64,000 bases of DNA from Streptomyces panaciradicis (GTDB taxonomy: Bacteria > Actinomycetota > Actinomycetes > Streptomycetales > Streptomycetaceae): positions 1 to 64,000 of the forward strand of contig NZ_JAMGBF010000005.1 of NCBI RefSeq assembly GCF_023516615.1, given 5' to 3'. Made by a program: the position numbers and the translations under genes. This document shows, one piece after another, positions 17,269-26,210 of this stretch (position 1 is its first letter; each line of letters begins with the position of its first letter). The notes under the pieces were generated by a model that worked only from the letters and a program-made list of their open reading frames with translations, ran no database searches and was not told where the DNA came from.

Positions 17269-18612
17269 CTACTGCAGCTGGTAGCCGTCGTTGTCCGAGA
17301 AGTCCTGGTCGATGGCGCGGGCGGCCTTGGCCAGCGCCGTCTTCGGGTCGGCGCCGCCGTAGACGTCGCTGAGCGCCTGGCTGAACTTGGCGGTCACCGT
17401 GGGGTATCCGGCGGTGACCGGGCGGGTCACGGCGACGCAGGTCTTGGTGATGTCGCGGTCGCCGCACGGCTTGGCGAGCTGGTCGGCGAAGAGCTGGAGC
17501 GGGCCGCCCTGCTTGTACAGGCTGCTCTTCGTGAGCGCGCTCCTGGTGCCGGGAGGCGCTCCGTTGGCCGTGGTCATCGCGGTGACGTTGGTGTCGTCGA
17601 GGAGGGAGTCGAGGAAGGCGCCGGCCGCCTTGCCGTTCTTGGTGTTGGCGCCGATGCCCCATTCCCAGGAGCCCTGGCCGGTCTTGGGGCCGTTGCCGAA
17701 GTCGGGCAGCGGCAGCACGACGAGGTCCTTGCCGAGGGCCTTGCCGTAGGCGGGGTACATCCAGTGGCCGACCCAGCTCAGGGCGACGCGGCCCTTGGCG
17801 AAGGCGTTGCCGTCGGTGTTGGGGTCGGTGTACTTCTTCCAGGACTGGAAGGTCTTCAGCGCCGAGGCCACCGCCGGGGTGTCCAGGGCGCCTTGCGCCT
17901 TGCCGTTCTTCAGCAGCGAGCCGCCGGCCGACCAGACGACGGGGGCGAAGCCGTAGGTGCCCCACTCGTTGGCGAACCCGTTGCTCTCCTGCAGGTCCAG
18001 GCTCTTGCCGTCGGGGTCCTTGGCGGCCAGCTTCTTGACGGCGTCGGTGAACTCGGCCGCCGTCCAGGCGTCGGACAGGCCCTTGGGGTAGGTGATGCCG
18101 GCGGCGTCCAGCAGCTTCTTGTTGCCGTAGACGCCGAGCCCGGAGTCGTACATGCCCAGCCCGTACTGCCTGCCGTCGACGCTGCCCTCGGCCTTGATGG
18201 CGGGCGTGGCGTTGGCCAGGGTCTTCGCGGAGACGTAGGAGCCGATCGCGGCGAGCTTCTTGTTGTAGACGAAGTTGGCCATGGTCGGGCCGTCGAACTC
18301 CATCACGTCCGGCAGCCTGGCGGCGTCGGTGGCGGTGATGGTCTTGGTGTAGTCGGTGTCGGGGATCAGCGTCAGCTTGACCTTGACCTTCTTCTGCGAG
18401 GAGTTGAAGGTCTTCACCGCGTTCTGCAGTGCGGCGGCCTCGCTCGCCTGCCCCTGGTGGGCCCAGACGGTGATGGTGCCGGTGCCGCTGCCCTGTTCGG
18501 CGGAGGTGCCGCTGCCGCTGCCGCCTCCGCAGGCGGCCAGCGCGGCCAGGGGCAGGGCGAGGGCGGCGGCCGTGGCGGCCGTACGGCGGGATCTCGGGGT
18601 GCCGGGATTCAT
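17269..18612 (-). CDS. Sugar-binding lipoprotein of ABC importer
   Basis: A 447-residue extracellular solute-binding protein (family 1). The N-terminus is a lipoprotein signal with lipobox LAALAAC followed by a Gly/Ser linker. The mature protein starts with TGTITVWAHQGQASEAAALQNAV and has the typical PDVMEFDGPTMANFVYNKKL and WVGHWMYPAYGKAL segments. It captures the oligosaccharide delivered through the two permeases and probably cut inside by the GH32 enzyme 76 bp upstream. No ATPase gene is present; Streptomyces usually use the shared MsiK ATPase for such importers. Confidence 0.9.
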   Translation of the reverse strand: MNPGTPRSRRTAATAAALALPLAALAACGGGSGSGTSAEQGSGTGTITVWAHQGQASEAAALQNAVKTFNSSQKKVKVKLTLIPDTDYTKTITATDAARLPDVMEFDGPTMANFVYNKKLAAIGSYVSAKTLANATPAIKAEGSVDGRQYGLGMYDSGLGVYGNKKLLDAAGITYPKGLSDAWTAAEFTDAVKKLAAKDPDGKSLDLQESNGFANEWGTYGFAPVVWSAGGSLLKNGKAQGALDTPAVASALKTFQSWKKYTDPNTDGNAFAKGRVALSWVGHWMYPAYGKALGKDLVVLPLPDFGNGPKTGQGSWEWGIGANTKNGKAAGAFLDSLLDDTNVTAMTTANGAPPGTRSALTKSSLYKQGGPLQLFADQLAKPCGDRDITKTCVAVTRPVTAGYPTVTAKFSQALSDVYGGADPKTALAKAARAIDQDFSDNDGYQLQ

Positions 18613-18688
18613 GCGGGGTGCCTTCCGGTGTGTGGCGCGGGTGAGAGTGGGTGGTGCGCGACTGTGGGGGTTCGGGACCGGCCTCGGC

Positions 18689-20182
18689 TCACGGCGACGA
18701 GGGCGAGGGCTCCGTGCGGGGGGCCTGGCCGGGGGCCGGGCCGGTGTCGGCGCTGGGCTCCTTGACCGTGAGCGGCAGCAGGTGCCAGGCGTCGACGGTG
18801 TAACTCAGGCTCGTGTGGGGCGCGGTGCGGGCCTGAAGGCGCCAGGGGCCGTCGCCCGTGGGGTAGAAGCGGAGGGTGAGCACCTGGCCGGTGGCGGTCA
18901 GGAAGACCTCGGCGACGGAGTGGTCGACGACCAGGCGCAGGTCGACGGGGCCCGCGGTGGGGCAGGGCATCCGGTAGGCCCCGCGGTGGGCCCGGTCGTC
19001 GGACGAGGCGTGGTCGCGGTCGACGACCAGTTCGCCCGCGGCGGCGTCGAGGCGGAGGTCGAGGTACTCGTCCGGACCGGTGAGCAGCCGCAGGGTCACC
19101 GCCCCGGTCGTCTCCAGACGGGCCGTCAGGTCGAAGGCGCGGCCCACGCCGCCCAGTTCGACGGATTCCCGGTGGGCCGAGCCTTCCGCGTGCAGCGTGT
19201 GCTCGCCGCGCAGGGCGAGGAGCTCGGCGGCGGGCCGCTGGTGCAGCGTGCCGTCGGCGGCGACGTGGATCTCGCGGGGCAGGGTCAGTACGCCGGCCCA
19301 TCCGTCCGCGGCCGCCCAGTCCTCCTCGCGGGCCTCCGGGGACCAGCCCCACAGCAGCCAGCGGTCGCCGGGCGCGCGCAGCAGGGCGGGGGCGTAGCAG
19401 TCCGGGCCGTGGTCGACGAGGGCGGGCGGGCCGGCCTCGAAGACGCCGTCGTGCTCCTCGCCGATCAGGGCCGTGACGCAGCGGTCGCCGTCATGGTCGT
19501 TCCAGGCGCTGAAGACGAGCGCCCCGGGGCGGCCGGATCGCGGCGGCAGGTACTGGGGGCACTCCCAGCCCTCGCCGGTGTGCAGGCCGGTGCCGCCGAC
19601 CGGCTCCTGCCGGCGCGCGTCGAAGGGACCCCGCGGGGTCCATGTCTCCAGGTCCGCCGACTCGTACAGCAGGGCCGCGCCCCGGCCGTCCGCGAGGGCG
19701 GCGCCGACCAGCATCCGCCACCGGCCGCCGTCCCGCCAGACGTAGGGGTCGCGGTACATGGTGCAGTCCTCGGGCCAGGCGGGGATCAGCAGGCCGCCGC
19801 GCGGGGCGAAGGTCAGGCCGCCGTCGAGGGAGGTGGCGGTGGTAACCGGCTGGTGCTGGGGCGAACGGTCCCGGCGGTGGGCGGAGTAGAAGACGACGAG
19901 GCGGTCGCCGTCGGAGACGGCGTTGCCGGAGAAGCAGCCGTCGGCGTCCACGCCGCCGGGGTCCGGGGAGAGGGCGATGGGCAGCCGTTCCCAGCTCAGC
20001 AGGTCGGGGCTGCGGAAGTGGCCCCAGTGCATGTCGGCGTGTGTCGCGCCGTACGGGTTGTACTGGTGGAAGACGTGGTAGTGGCCGTCATGGAAGACCA
20101 GCCCGTTGGGGTCGTTGATCCAGTTCCGGGGCGGCCGCAGATGGGCGACGGGCCGGTACGGATCGCAGGGCGCGGTGGACAC
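18689..20182 (-). CDS. Glycoside hydrolase family 32 (fructofuranosidase/levanase-like)
   Basis: A 497-residue enzyme with no signal peptide, so probably cytoplasmic. The N-terminal five-bladed propeller carries the three family motifs: nucleophile Asp24 in NWINDPNG, the stabiliser in MYRDPYV, and the acid/base Glu in EGWECPQY. A beta-sandwich follows (~350-480; LRLDAAAGELVVDRDHAS, VDLRLVVDHSVAEVF). It cleaves beta-fructosides such as sucrose or short fructans. The GTG start has GAAAGG 8 nt upstream. It heads the binding protein/permease operon and is likely repressed by the LacI protein encoded upstream. Confidence 0.9.
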   Translation of the reverse strand: MSTAPCDPYRPVAHLRPPRNWINDPNGLVFHDGHYHVFHQYNPYGATHADMHWGHFRSPDLLSWERLPIALSPDPGGVDADGCFSGNAVSDGDRLVVFYSAHRRDRSPQHQPVTTATSLDGGLTFAPRGGLLIPAWPEDCTMYRDPYVWRDGGRWRMLVGAALADGRGAALLYESADLETWTPRGPFDARRQEPVGGTGLHTGEGWECPQYLPPRSGRPGALVFSAWNDHDGDRCVTALIGEEHDGVFEAGPPALVDHGPDCYAPALLRAPGDRWLLWGWSPEAREEDWAAADGWAGVLTLPREIHVAADGTLHQRPAAELLALRGEHTLHAEGSAHRESVELGGVGRAFDLTARLETTGAVTLRLLTGPDEYLDLRLDAAAGELVVDRDHASSDDRAHRGAYRMPCPTAGPVDLRLVVDHSVAEVFLTATGQVLTLRFYPTGDGPWRLQARTAPHTSLSYTVDAWHLLPLTVKEPSADTGPAPGQAPRTEPSPSSP

Positions 20183-20572
20183 ACGCGTGCCTTTCGATAT
20201 GTGCGGCGGAGCGGGCGAGGACGGGCGGCCGCCGGGCGCGGCCGGCCGCGATCGCCTCGCGGGACTCCGTGAAGGGGGCCTCCCGCGGCGCCTGCCGAGG
20301 GCTCCGTGGCAGGGCGACGGACGCCGGGTCCGGCGCGCGGCCGGCGGCGAGGTGCGGGAGGGGTGGTGTGCGACGCCGGCCGACGGGCCGGCGGGGAGCG
20401 CGGCTCAGTACTCCGCGGCGCTGCCGTGTCTCGGCCGGTCGTGACGGTGCGACGGCTCGTCGAGAATCTCGGGGGACATGTGTGTACCCTCACTGTGTTC
20501 CACGTACTGGCAGGACCGACGACCGGTTGCGACGGTCGCCTGTCACGGTGCGAGAGCTTCGCCGTCCCGGGG
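20183..20572. other. 390-bp gap between GH32 gene and lacI
   Basis: Apart from the possible 24-codon frame at 20405-20479, no gene is supported. The segment 20480-20560 (tgtgtaccctcactgtgttc and following) is the least GC-rich part and is the likely place for the operon promoter. No copy of the lacI operator palindrome is seen here. Confidence 0.5.
20405..20479 (-). CDS. Possible 24-residue peptide upstream of the GH32 operon
   Basis: An ATG-started frame (MSPEILDEP...) ending AAEY-stop, with GTGAGGG 8 nt before the start. About 20 of 23 sense codons after the start end in G or C, as in real genes here. It is His/Arg-rich in the middle and has no cysteine. It lies between lacI and the GH32 gene on the same strand, 222 bp before the GH32 start. 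It may be a leader or a stray small gene; no homologue is recognised. Confidence 0.3.
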   Translation of the reverse strand: MSPEILDEPSHRHDRPRHGSAAEY

Positions 20573-21631
20573 TCAGAGTCGGGGCGGCGAAGCGACCGAT
20601 GCCCGCGCCACCAGCGGGCAAGGCAGTTCTTCCTTGATGTCCGGGCCCGGTGGCCGGCCCGGAGTCCTGGTGAGTGCGAGCAGTTGGGCCACGGCCCGTG
20701 CCCCCATCTCGTAGTGCGGGAGCTGAACCGTGCTCAGCTGCGGGTGAACCGACTCGCAGACCAGCTCCTGGTTGTCGAACCCGATGACCGACAGGTCGCC
20801 GGGGATGGACAGGCCCAGTTCGGCCGCGGCCCGGTAAGCGCCCGCGGCCATACGGTCGTTGAAGCAGAACAGCGCCGTCGGGCGCTGATCCGCCGTCAGC
20901 AGGCGGCGTGCGGCCCGGTATCCGGTGTCCACGTCACCGCCGACGGTGTTGAACGGCACGGCCGTCTCGGCGGCGACGAGCGACGGGTCGTAGTCGATGC
21001 CGGCCTCGGCGAGCGCCCTGCGGTAGCCCTCCAGGCGGCCGTTGCGGGCGGGAAGGTCGACGGTCTGCACGGTCACGCCGATCCGGCGGTGGCCGTGGTC
21101 GATCAGCTCGCGCACCGCCACGTAGCCGCCCTGGACCTCGTCGGGCACGACGGAGGGGATGGCGGGGTCGGGCGAGCCGGCGTCGAGCAGCACGGTGGGC
21201 GTGGCCCGCAGCGCCTCCGGCAGGGTCACGATCCGGTGGTACATGGCCGCGTACAGCACGCCGTCCACCTGCCGCTGGAGCAGCATGTCGATGCTGGTGC
21301 GCTCCAGTGCGGCGTCGCCGCTGGTGTTGACCAGCAGCAGCACCAGGCCCTCGGCCGCGGCGGCCTCCTGAGCGCCCAGGATCATCCGGCCCGCGTGCGG
21401 GGTGGTGGCGATCTCGTCGCTGACGAAGCCGATGGTCTGCGACCGCTGCGTCCGCAGTCCGCGGGCCAGTCCGTTCGGCGCGTACCCGAGCTCGTCGGCG
21501 GCCTTCCAGACGCGCTGACGCGTCTCCTCGCTGATCCGCTTGCCCTCGACCCGGTTCAGGACATGCGACACGGTCGCGGTCGACACACCTGCCGCCGCGG
21601 CCACGTCCTTGATCCCGATCCGGCGCGCCAT
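20573..21631 (-). CDS. LacI-family transcriptional repressor
   Basis: A 352-residue regulator. Residues 4-50 are the LacI helix-turn-helix and hinge (IGIKDVAAAAGVSTATVSHVLN ... RVWKAADELGYAPNGLAR). Residues ~60-340 are a periplasmic-binding-protein-like sugar sensor (QTIGFVSDEIATTP, ALFCFNDRMAAGAYRAA, SVIGFDNQELVCESVHPQLSTVQLP). It lies directly upstream of the GH32/ABC genes on the same strand and is probably the local repressor. A matching palindromic operator lies 31 bp before its start, suggesting autoregulation. Confidence 0.9.
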   Translation of the reverse strand: MARRIGIKDVAAAAGVSTATVSHVLNRVEGKRISEETRQRVWKAADELGYAPNGLARGLRTQRSQTIGFVSDEIATTPHAGRMILGAQEAAAAEGLVLLLVNTSGDAALERTSIDMLLQRQVDGVLYAAMYHRIVTLPEALRATPTVLLDAGSPDPAIPSVVPDEVQGGYVAVRELIDHGHRRIGVTVQTVDLPARNGRLEGYRRALAEAGIDYDPSLVAAETAVPFNTVGGDVDTGYRAARRLLTADQRPTALFCFNDRMAAGAYRAAAELGLSIPGDLSVIGFDNQELVCESVHPQLSTVQLPHYEMGARAVAQLLALTRTPGRPPGPDIKEELPCPLVARASVASPPRL

Positions 21632-21661
21632 GTCCCCTGCCCAAAGTGGTGGATTCCGGTA

Positions 21662-21679
21662 TGGCTAATCGTTTAGCCA
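21662..21679. promoter_or_regulatory. LacI-type operator before lacI
   Basis: The sequence tggctaatcgtttagcca is a palindrome with 7-bp arms around tcgt, close to the common LacI/CcpA-like operator shape with central CG. It lies 31 bp upstream of the lacI start. Confidence 0.75.
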
Positions 21680-21813
21680 ACCGCGTGGACATGAGAGTGC
21701 CGCCACCGGCGGCCACTGTCAATGGCTCGTTACGAACTCGTGGCCACGGGGTGTCGGCGCGCCCGGGACCGCGGGCGGACGCACCCCCGCTGCCGCGCCG
21801 GGCGGCCCGTGAC

Positions 21814-21920
21814 GAGCCCGCCCGATCACGGGGACTGGCGCCGATGGTGCTGAGCCCGCCCGATCACGGGGACTGGCGGCGATGGTCTTGAGCCCGCCCG
21901 ATCACGGGGACGGGCGGCGG
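21814..21920. repeat. 38-bp direct tandem repeat, about 2.8 copies
   Basis: Units begin gagcccgcccgatcacgggg at 21814, 21852 and 21890, exactly 38 bp apart. The third copy is partial and has minor changes (ggggacgggcgg). The region is non-coding. Confidence 0.85.
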
Positions 21921-22055
21921 GTGCCGGCGAGCAGCCATGTCGACGACGACTGGTCGGCCGGCCGCGCCGACGGCGGCGCGGCGGGACGTACACCTACTCC
22001 CCTGCCGTGACGGGTGCGGCCGTCGGCGGCTCAGGCCCGCGGAACCGGTCGGGCC

Positions 22056-22086
22056 GGGCCGGGTCAGGTCCGGCCCGACCCGGCCC
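22056..22086 (-). terminator. Terminator hairpin after the DUF1254 gene
   Basis: The arms gggccgggtc and gacccggccc (10 perfect pairs) enclose an 11-nt loop, starting 43 bp past the stop. Confidence 0.55.
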
Positions 22087-22129
22087 CGAGACTTTCGGCA
22101 GCCGTCCAGGCCATGTGGCCTGCCGTCCG

Positions 22130-23665
22130 TCAACCGACGCGGTTGATCGGCGGGCAGTGCCATCGCGCGTCGATGACCTCGGTGCGAGGGAGGTACATGC
22201 GCAGTGCGACGTACCAGACGCCCTGCTGCGGCGTGGGCAGCCAGTTGCACTCTCGCTCGGACCCCGGTGAGTCCGGCTGCAGGTACAGGGTCAGGCCCCC
22301 GCCGCTGTCCATGACCAGCCCCCGGGTGCGGTCTCCGATGGCGTACCGGTTGATCGGATTCGCGATCAGGTTCCGGTCCTCGTCGTAGGCGGTCAGCGAC
22401 CAGAACGCGTCGACCGGGGGCAGCGTCCCCGGCTCGAAGCGCAGCTCGTAGCGGCCGGTGGTCAGCGTCTCACCGGCGCCGTCGGTGAAGGCCGCCAGGT
22501 AGACCGCTTCCTCGGGATCGTTGATGGCGATGCCCACCAGGGACTGCTCTCCGGCCCGCCTGAGGAAGTCGTCCCCGAAGTGCCCGATCTGCGGGGGAGG
22601 GTACCGCCAGCCGTTGATCAGCTCGCCCCACTGGCCGCTGAGCACCTGCTGTTCCAGCATGGGCACGGCGGTGGCGGCGGCCCGGATCAGGCCCTCCTTC
22701 ACCGGCTCCGGTTGTGCCTCGACATCCAGCCCCGGGCCGATGCCGATCTCCGCGAACTGCCGGAGCAGGACGGCGTGATGGCTCGGCAGCGGGTTCTCGG
22801 CCAGCTCCGCGTTGAGTGTCTTCCACGGACCGAGCGGATCCTTGGCCGGGTCGACCGGTACCGGTACGTCGCGGCGTTCCGGGAGCGTGACGCCCTCCTT
22901 GCCGAACAGGTGAAGCGGTGTCAGCCGGTACTGCCGCTGCAGCGCGTGGACGGCCGGGAGGTCGTCCTCGTCCTCGACGAGGGTCCGCCCGACCACCAGG
23001 ACCCATGGGGTGGGGGCGTTCGCCGTGCGGCGCACGCCCTCCGGAAGGTCCCCGCTCCAGCCCGGGCCGATGAGGGCGAAGTCACCGGCCTCCGATCCGG
23101 TCGCCCGCATGCCCACGTAGTCGTAGTTGTCGGAGGTGAAGGCGACCAGTTCGAAGGTGAAGTAGCGGTCGCCCATGTCCGGGTGCGAGAGGATGAGGGG
23201 CTCCTCGCGCAGGTCCAGCCATGCCCACGAGTACAGCGTGTCGATGTTGGGGGACACACCCTGGCGATCCGAGACGTCCCAGAGCCTGCTCGCATGCCAG
23301 AAGTGGTTCACGGGCATGTACGGCGTCGTTTCCGTCTCGGGCTTCTGGGTCACCCAACGGTGGCGGAGCTCGGCGTTGTAGATGTACGGGAAGCCGTAGA
23401 CGAAGGCCTGCTCCCCCAGCGTGTACGCGTACTCGCGGCGCCAGTCGTCCACCCGGCCGGTCAGCGCCGGTTTCACCGAATGCCATGCCAACGGCAGGGC
23501 CCGCGTCACCTTCCTGGCGCGGTCGATGGTGTCGCCCGGGTGACGTACGGCCGCCGCAGTGGCCTTGCCGGTGGCGGCCGCCGCGTGGCCGATGCCGACT
23601 GCCGCCGCGGCGAGGTCGTGGCGCAGACCTCGCCCGGGATCATTGCTGTTGCCTGAGGATGCCAT
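22130..23665 (-). CDS. DUF1254/DUF1214 domain protein
   Basis: A 511-residue protein. An Ala-rich, weakly amphipathic N-terminus (~1-60) precedes a DUF1254 region (FVYGFPYIYNAELRHRWVTQ, VSPNIDTLYSWAWLDLREEPLILSHPDMGDRYFTFELVAF split over residues ~85-200). A C-terminal DUF1214 region follows (YELRFEPGTLPPVDAFWSLTAYDEDRNLIANPINRYAIGDRT). The family is widespread, often secreted in Gram-negatives, and has no assigned reaction; here no signal peptide is evident. The start has GGAGAGG upstream. It stands alone, followed by a terminator hairpin. Confidence 0.85.
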   Translation of the reverse strand: MASSGNSNDPGRGLRHDLAAAAVGIGHAAAATGKATAAAVRHPGDTIDRARKVTRALPLAWHSVKPALTGRVDDWRREYAYTLGEQAFVYGFPYIYNAELRHRWVTQKPETETTPYMPVNHFWHASRLWDVSDRQGVSPNIDTLYSWAWLDLREEPLILSHPDMGDRYFTFELVAFTSDNYDYVGMRATGSEAGDFALIGPGWSGDLPEGVRRTANAPTPWVLVVGRTLVEDEDDLPAVHALQRQYRLTPLHLFGKEGVTLPERRDVPVPVDPAKDPLGPWKTLNAELAENPLPSHHAVLLRQFAEIGIGPGLDVEAQPEPVKEGLIRAAATAVPMLEQQVLSGQWGELINGWRYPPPQIGHFGDDFLRRAGEQSLVGIAINDPEEAVYLAAFTDGAGETLTTGRYELRFEPGTLPPVDAFWSLTAYDEDRNLIANPINRYAIGDRTRGLVMDSGGGLTLYLQPDSPGSERECNWLPTPQQGVWYVALRMYLPRTEVIDARWHCPPINRVG

Positions 23666-23898
23666 CGCACCGCGTTCCTCTCCTGAGGCCGAACAGCACG
23701 GTGTGCCGCCACCATGTGAACTCGGGTACGCGAACCGGGGAAGCCGGCGAGCGTCGACGACGCATCCCGGCCTCTCCCGGTGCGCCACGTGGGGCGTGCT
23801 ACGCCATGCTTCGTGGGATTACCGGGCCGGGTGCTCCAACACGCACCTACTCTTCGAGTAGATCACCGGGTCCGTGTCCCGGCAACCGGGCTCGCAGG

Positions 23899-24150
23899 TC
23901 ACGACGGTCTCCATACGTCGCTCAGCGCGTTCACGGCGTCGGTCACCGCCGGATGGAGGCGCTCCGTGCCGGGGTCGTGCCGGGCCGGCGAGCGTACGGG
24001 GCCGACCCGCACCCGGGCCAGATGCGACTCGAGTCCCGGATGGTCGAGGTCGGCGGCGAGTTCCGCCAGGATGTCCGGGACGGGCAGGCCGAGCCGGCAG
24101 CTCGCCGTCAGGTCCGCGCCCACCGCGACCTTCTCACGGTCGGCCCTCAC
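23899..24150 (-). CDS. Small hypothetical protein
   Basis: An 83-residue frame with GTG start. About 88% of its codons end in G or C, and the composition looks natural (KVAVGADLTASCRLGLPVPDIL, ERLHPAVTDAVNALSDVW). No family is recognised. A competing frame on the opposite strand ending at 24243 (GIALALASAEAEGTLLVAYD) is also GC3-rich, so the coding strand is not settled. The rest of 23666-24360 shows no other gene; the promoter for the downstream MFS gene must lie within it. Confidence 0.4.
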   Translation of the reverse strand: MRADREKVAVGADLTASCRLGLPVPDILAELAADLDHPGLESHLARVRVGPVRSPARHDPGTERLHPAVTDAVNALSDVWRPS

Positions 24151-24360
24151 CTCGTCGCCCTGGATGCGGGCGAAGCGGCCGGCATTGCCCTCGCCCTCGC
24201 CTCCGCCGAAGCCGAGGGCACACTCCTGGTCGCGTACGACTGATCCTCCTGGTCCGAACAGGTGCCGAGCCCTGTGCGTCGTACCGGGGAGGACCGGCCG
24301 GCAACCGTGGCCCGGTTACGGTCGGCGAGCGGTCGCCGACGAAACATGGGAGGGCTTGCT

Positions 24361-25893
24361 GTGTCGAGTGCGGAGCCGCGATCGATGGTCGCGATCCTCC
24401 CGATCATCTCGGGACTCGCCCTCGCCTTCACGATCACGGCCGTCGACCCGCTGGTCCTCAGTCTGAACATGCCGCAGGTCAGCCGGGCGCTCCACGTACC
24501 GCCCGATGTCGTCGGGTTCCTGGGCGGCGCGGCGACGCTGGTCGTGGCCGCTGCCGTGCTCGCCGTGGGAAGTCTCGGGGACGCTTTCGGGCTCAGACGG
24601 CTGCTGATGGTGGGGCTGGTCGGCGACATCGTCGTCAACCTGCTCTCCGCGATCTCCCCCGGCTACACGTTCCTGCTGGTGACGCGACTCCTCGACGGCC
24701 TGGCGCTGGCAGCGATCCTGGGCGTGTCGATGGCCCTGCTCAAGGTGTCGGTGCCACCGGAGAGACGGCCGGCGGCCATCGGCATCTTCATGGCCATCGA
24801 CATGGTGATGTGCGGGGTGACCCCTGCGATCGGGGGCTGGGTGGTGGAGGCCGTCGGCTGGCGGTGGCTGTTCCTGCTGGCCCCGTTACTGTCGTTGATC
24901 GCGCTCGGGCTGACGGCCCGCTACGTCACCGAGCCCCCCGTCCGGAAGCGCCGCGGAGTCGACGCGGTCGGCGTCAGCCTGGTCGGCGTGGCCCTGATGA
25001 CCCTCGTCCACGGCGTCGCCGAGGCGGAGAACGGGATCTCCCACCCCCAGGCCTGGGTGCCGCTGGTGATCAGTGCCGTCGCCCTGCTGCTGTTCGTGCT
25101 CCATGAACGCCGTACACCGGAACCGGTTCTGGACCTGTCGCTGTTCCGCAGGGGTCCGTTCGCCGTGGCCGCACTGGCCAGCCTGACGATCAACTTCCTC
25201 GTCGCGGGGTTCAGCTTCGCCCTCGGGCAGTTCGGCAGTGTGATCCTCGCGCTGCCCCCGCAGACGATCGGCCTGCTGTTCCTGCCCGGCACACTCGCGA
25301 TCGCGGTCGCCGTCATCCTCGCCGGGCGCCTGGTCGGGAAGTACACCCCACGGCCGGTCCTCGTCACGGGCCTGCTGGTGATGGTCGCGGGCGGGCTGCT
25401 GATGGCGGCCACCGCCACGCCCACGATGGCTCTGTGGATCGTCGTACTGGCCACCTGGCTCACCAACCTCGGCTCGCTGGTGACCTCCTCCGCGGTGGCC
25501 GAGACCATCCTCTCGCACGCCCCGCCCGGAAAGTCCGGCGCCGTCGCCTCCGTCCAGCCGGCGTTCGGAATGACCGGCTACGCGCTCGGCCCCGCCGTCT
25601 ACCTCCTGCTCCTCAACGTCTTCTTCCAGCGGCAGTGGCTCGACGACGCCGACGCACGCGGCATGTCGGTGTCCGAGGCCGATCAGGCCGTGGACGCGAC
25701 GCGAAGCGCGATGGCGCACAGTCCGGGCACCGCCGGATACGACCCGAACCTGCTCCGGCAGTCCGGACTGGACCTCGGGCTGGACTTCACCAACGGCCTG
25801 CGGCTCACCATGCTGGTCGTGAGCCTCCTGCCGCTCGCCCTGGCTGCGGCGGCGTACCTGCTCATGCCCCGCCGAACCGCGACCGCACCGTAG
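24361..25893 (+). CDS. MFS drug/metabolite exporter (DHA2-type)
   Basis: A 510-residue membrane protein with about 14 hydrophobic segments. Motif A-like GSLGDAFGLRRLLMVGLVGD follows helix 2, and a motif C-like glycine/proline pattern (AIGIFMAIDMVMCGVTPAIGGWVVE) lies in helix 5. It probably exports a small molecule by proton antiport. The GTG start is chosen because GGGAGGG stands 6 nt upstream; an ATG 15 bp earlier overlaps that site. No adjacent regulator is on its strand. Confidence 0.85.
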   Translation: MSSAEPRSMVAILPIISGLALAFTITAVDPLVLSLNMPQVSRALHVPPDVVGFLGGAATLVVAAAVLAVGSLGDAFGLRRLLMVGLVGDIVVNLLSAISPGYTFLLVTRLLDGLALAAILGVSMALLKVSVPPERRPAAIGIFMAIDMVMCGVTPAIGGWVVEAVGWRWLFLLAPLLSLIALGLTARYVTEPPVRKRRGVDAVGVSLVGVALMTLVHGVAEAENGISHPQAWVPLVISAVALLLFVLHERRTPEPVLDLSLFRRGPFAVAALASLTINFLVAGFSFALGQFGSVILALPPQTIGLLFLPGTLAIAVAVILAGRLVGKYTPRPVLVTGLLVMVAGGLLMAATATPTMALWIVVLATWLTNLGSLVTSSAVAETILSHAPPGKSGAVASVQPAFGMTGYALGPAVYLLLLNVFFQRQWLDDADARGMSVSEADQAVDATRSAMAHSPGTAGYDPNLLRQSGLDLGLDFTNGLRLTMLVVSLLPLALAAAAYLLMPRRTATAP

Positions 25894-26171
25894 AAACCCC
25901 TCCGTGCCGCCGGACTGACGCATCACCAGCTATCGCACACGACGCCGCCGCGCACGAAGCTCCCGTGCACGTGGGCGTCGTTGCCGGGCACTCCATGCCG
26001 GGCGTCACGCGCATCACAAAGCGCCACACGATGGACAACCGTTGGCCCTTGGCTCGACCCCTGAGGCCGGTCAGACATCGACAAGACCCCACCCAACCAA
26101 CGGAGCCGCACACCAGGCACGGCAAAACCGCTCGCCAGAAGGTTTCTCCTCGCGTAGCGCCTGGTGGGGCG
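25894..26171. other. Gap left of the tRNA remnant
   Basis: No gene, hairpin or repeat is convincing. Base composition is lower in GC than the neighbouring genes (for example gcatcacaaagcgccacacg), consistent with a tRNA-downstream flank. Confidence 0.4.
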
Positions 26172-26210
26172 GGGTGGGACTCGAACCCACGGCCGACGGA
26201 TTATGAGTCC
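26172..26210 (-). mobile_element. att-like remnant: 3' part of tRNA(CAU)
   Basis: These 39 bp are identical to 34329-34367, which lies in the intact tRNA(CAU) gene and covers the anticodon arm, variable region, T arm and part of the acceptor. The similarity continues leftward through the acceptor and CCA complement (tggtggggcg) with one inserted G. The homology stops after gagtcc, inside the anticodon stem. This is the usual trace of tRNA-directed integration. Confidence 0.8.

Larger units (their letters stand above)
21632..22055. other. Gap upstream of lacI, with a 38-bp tandem repeat
   Basis: No gene is supported here. The stretch holds the lacI operator at its right-hand promoter end (21662-21679) and a 2.8-copy direct repeat at 21814-21920. 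The rest is featureless GC-rich sequence. Confidence 0.6.

Noticed and set aside
20540..20570. A second LacI operator in the GH32 promoter
   Set aside because: The sequence gaccggttgcgacggtcgc is only weakly symmetrical and does not match the operator before lacI.
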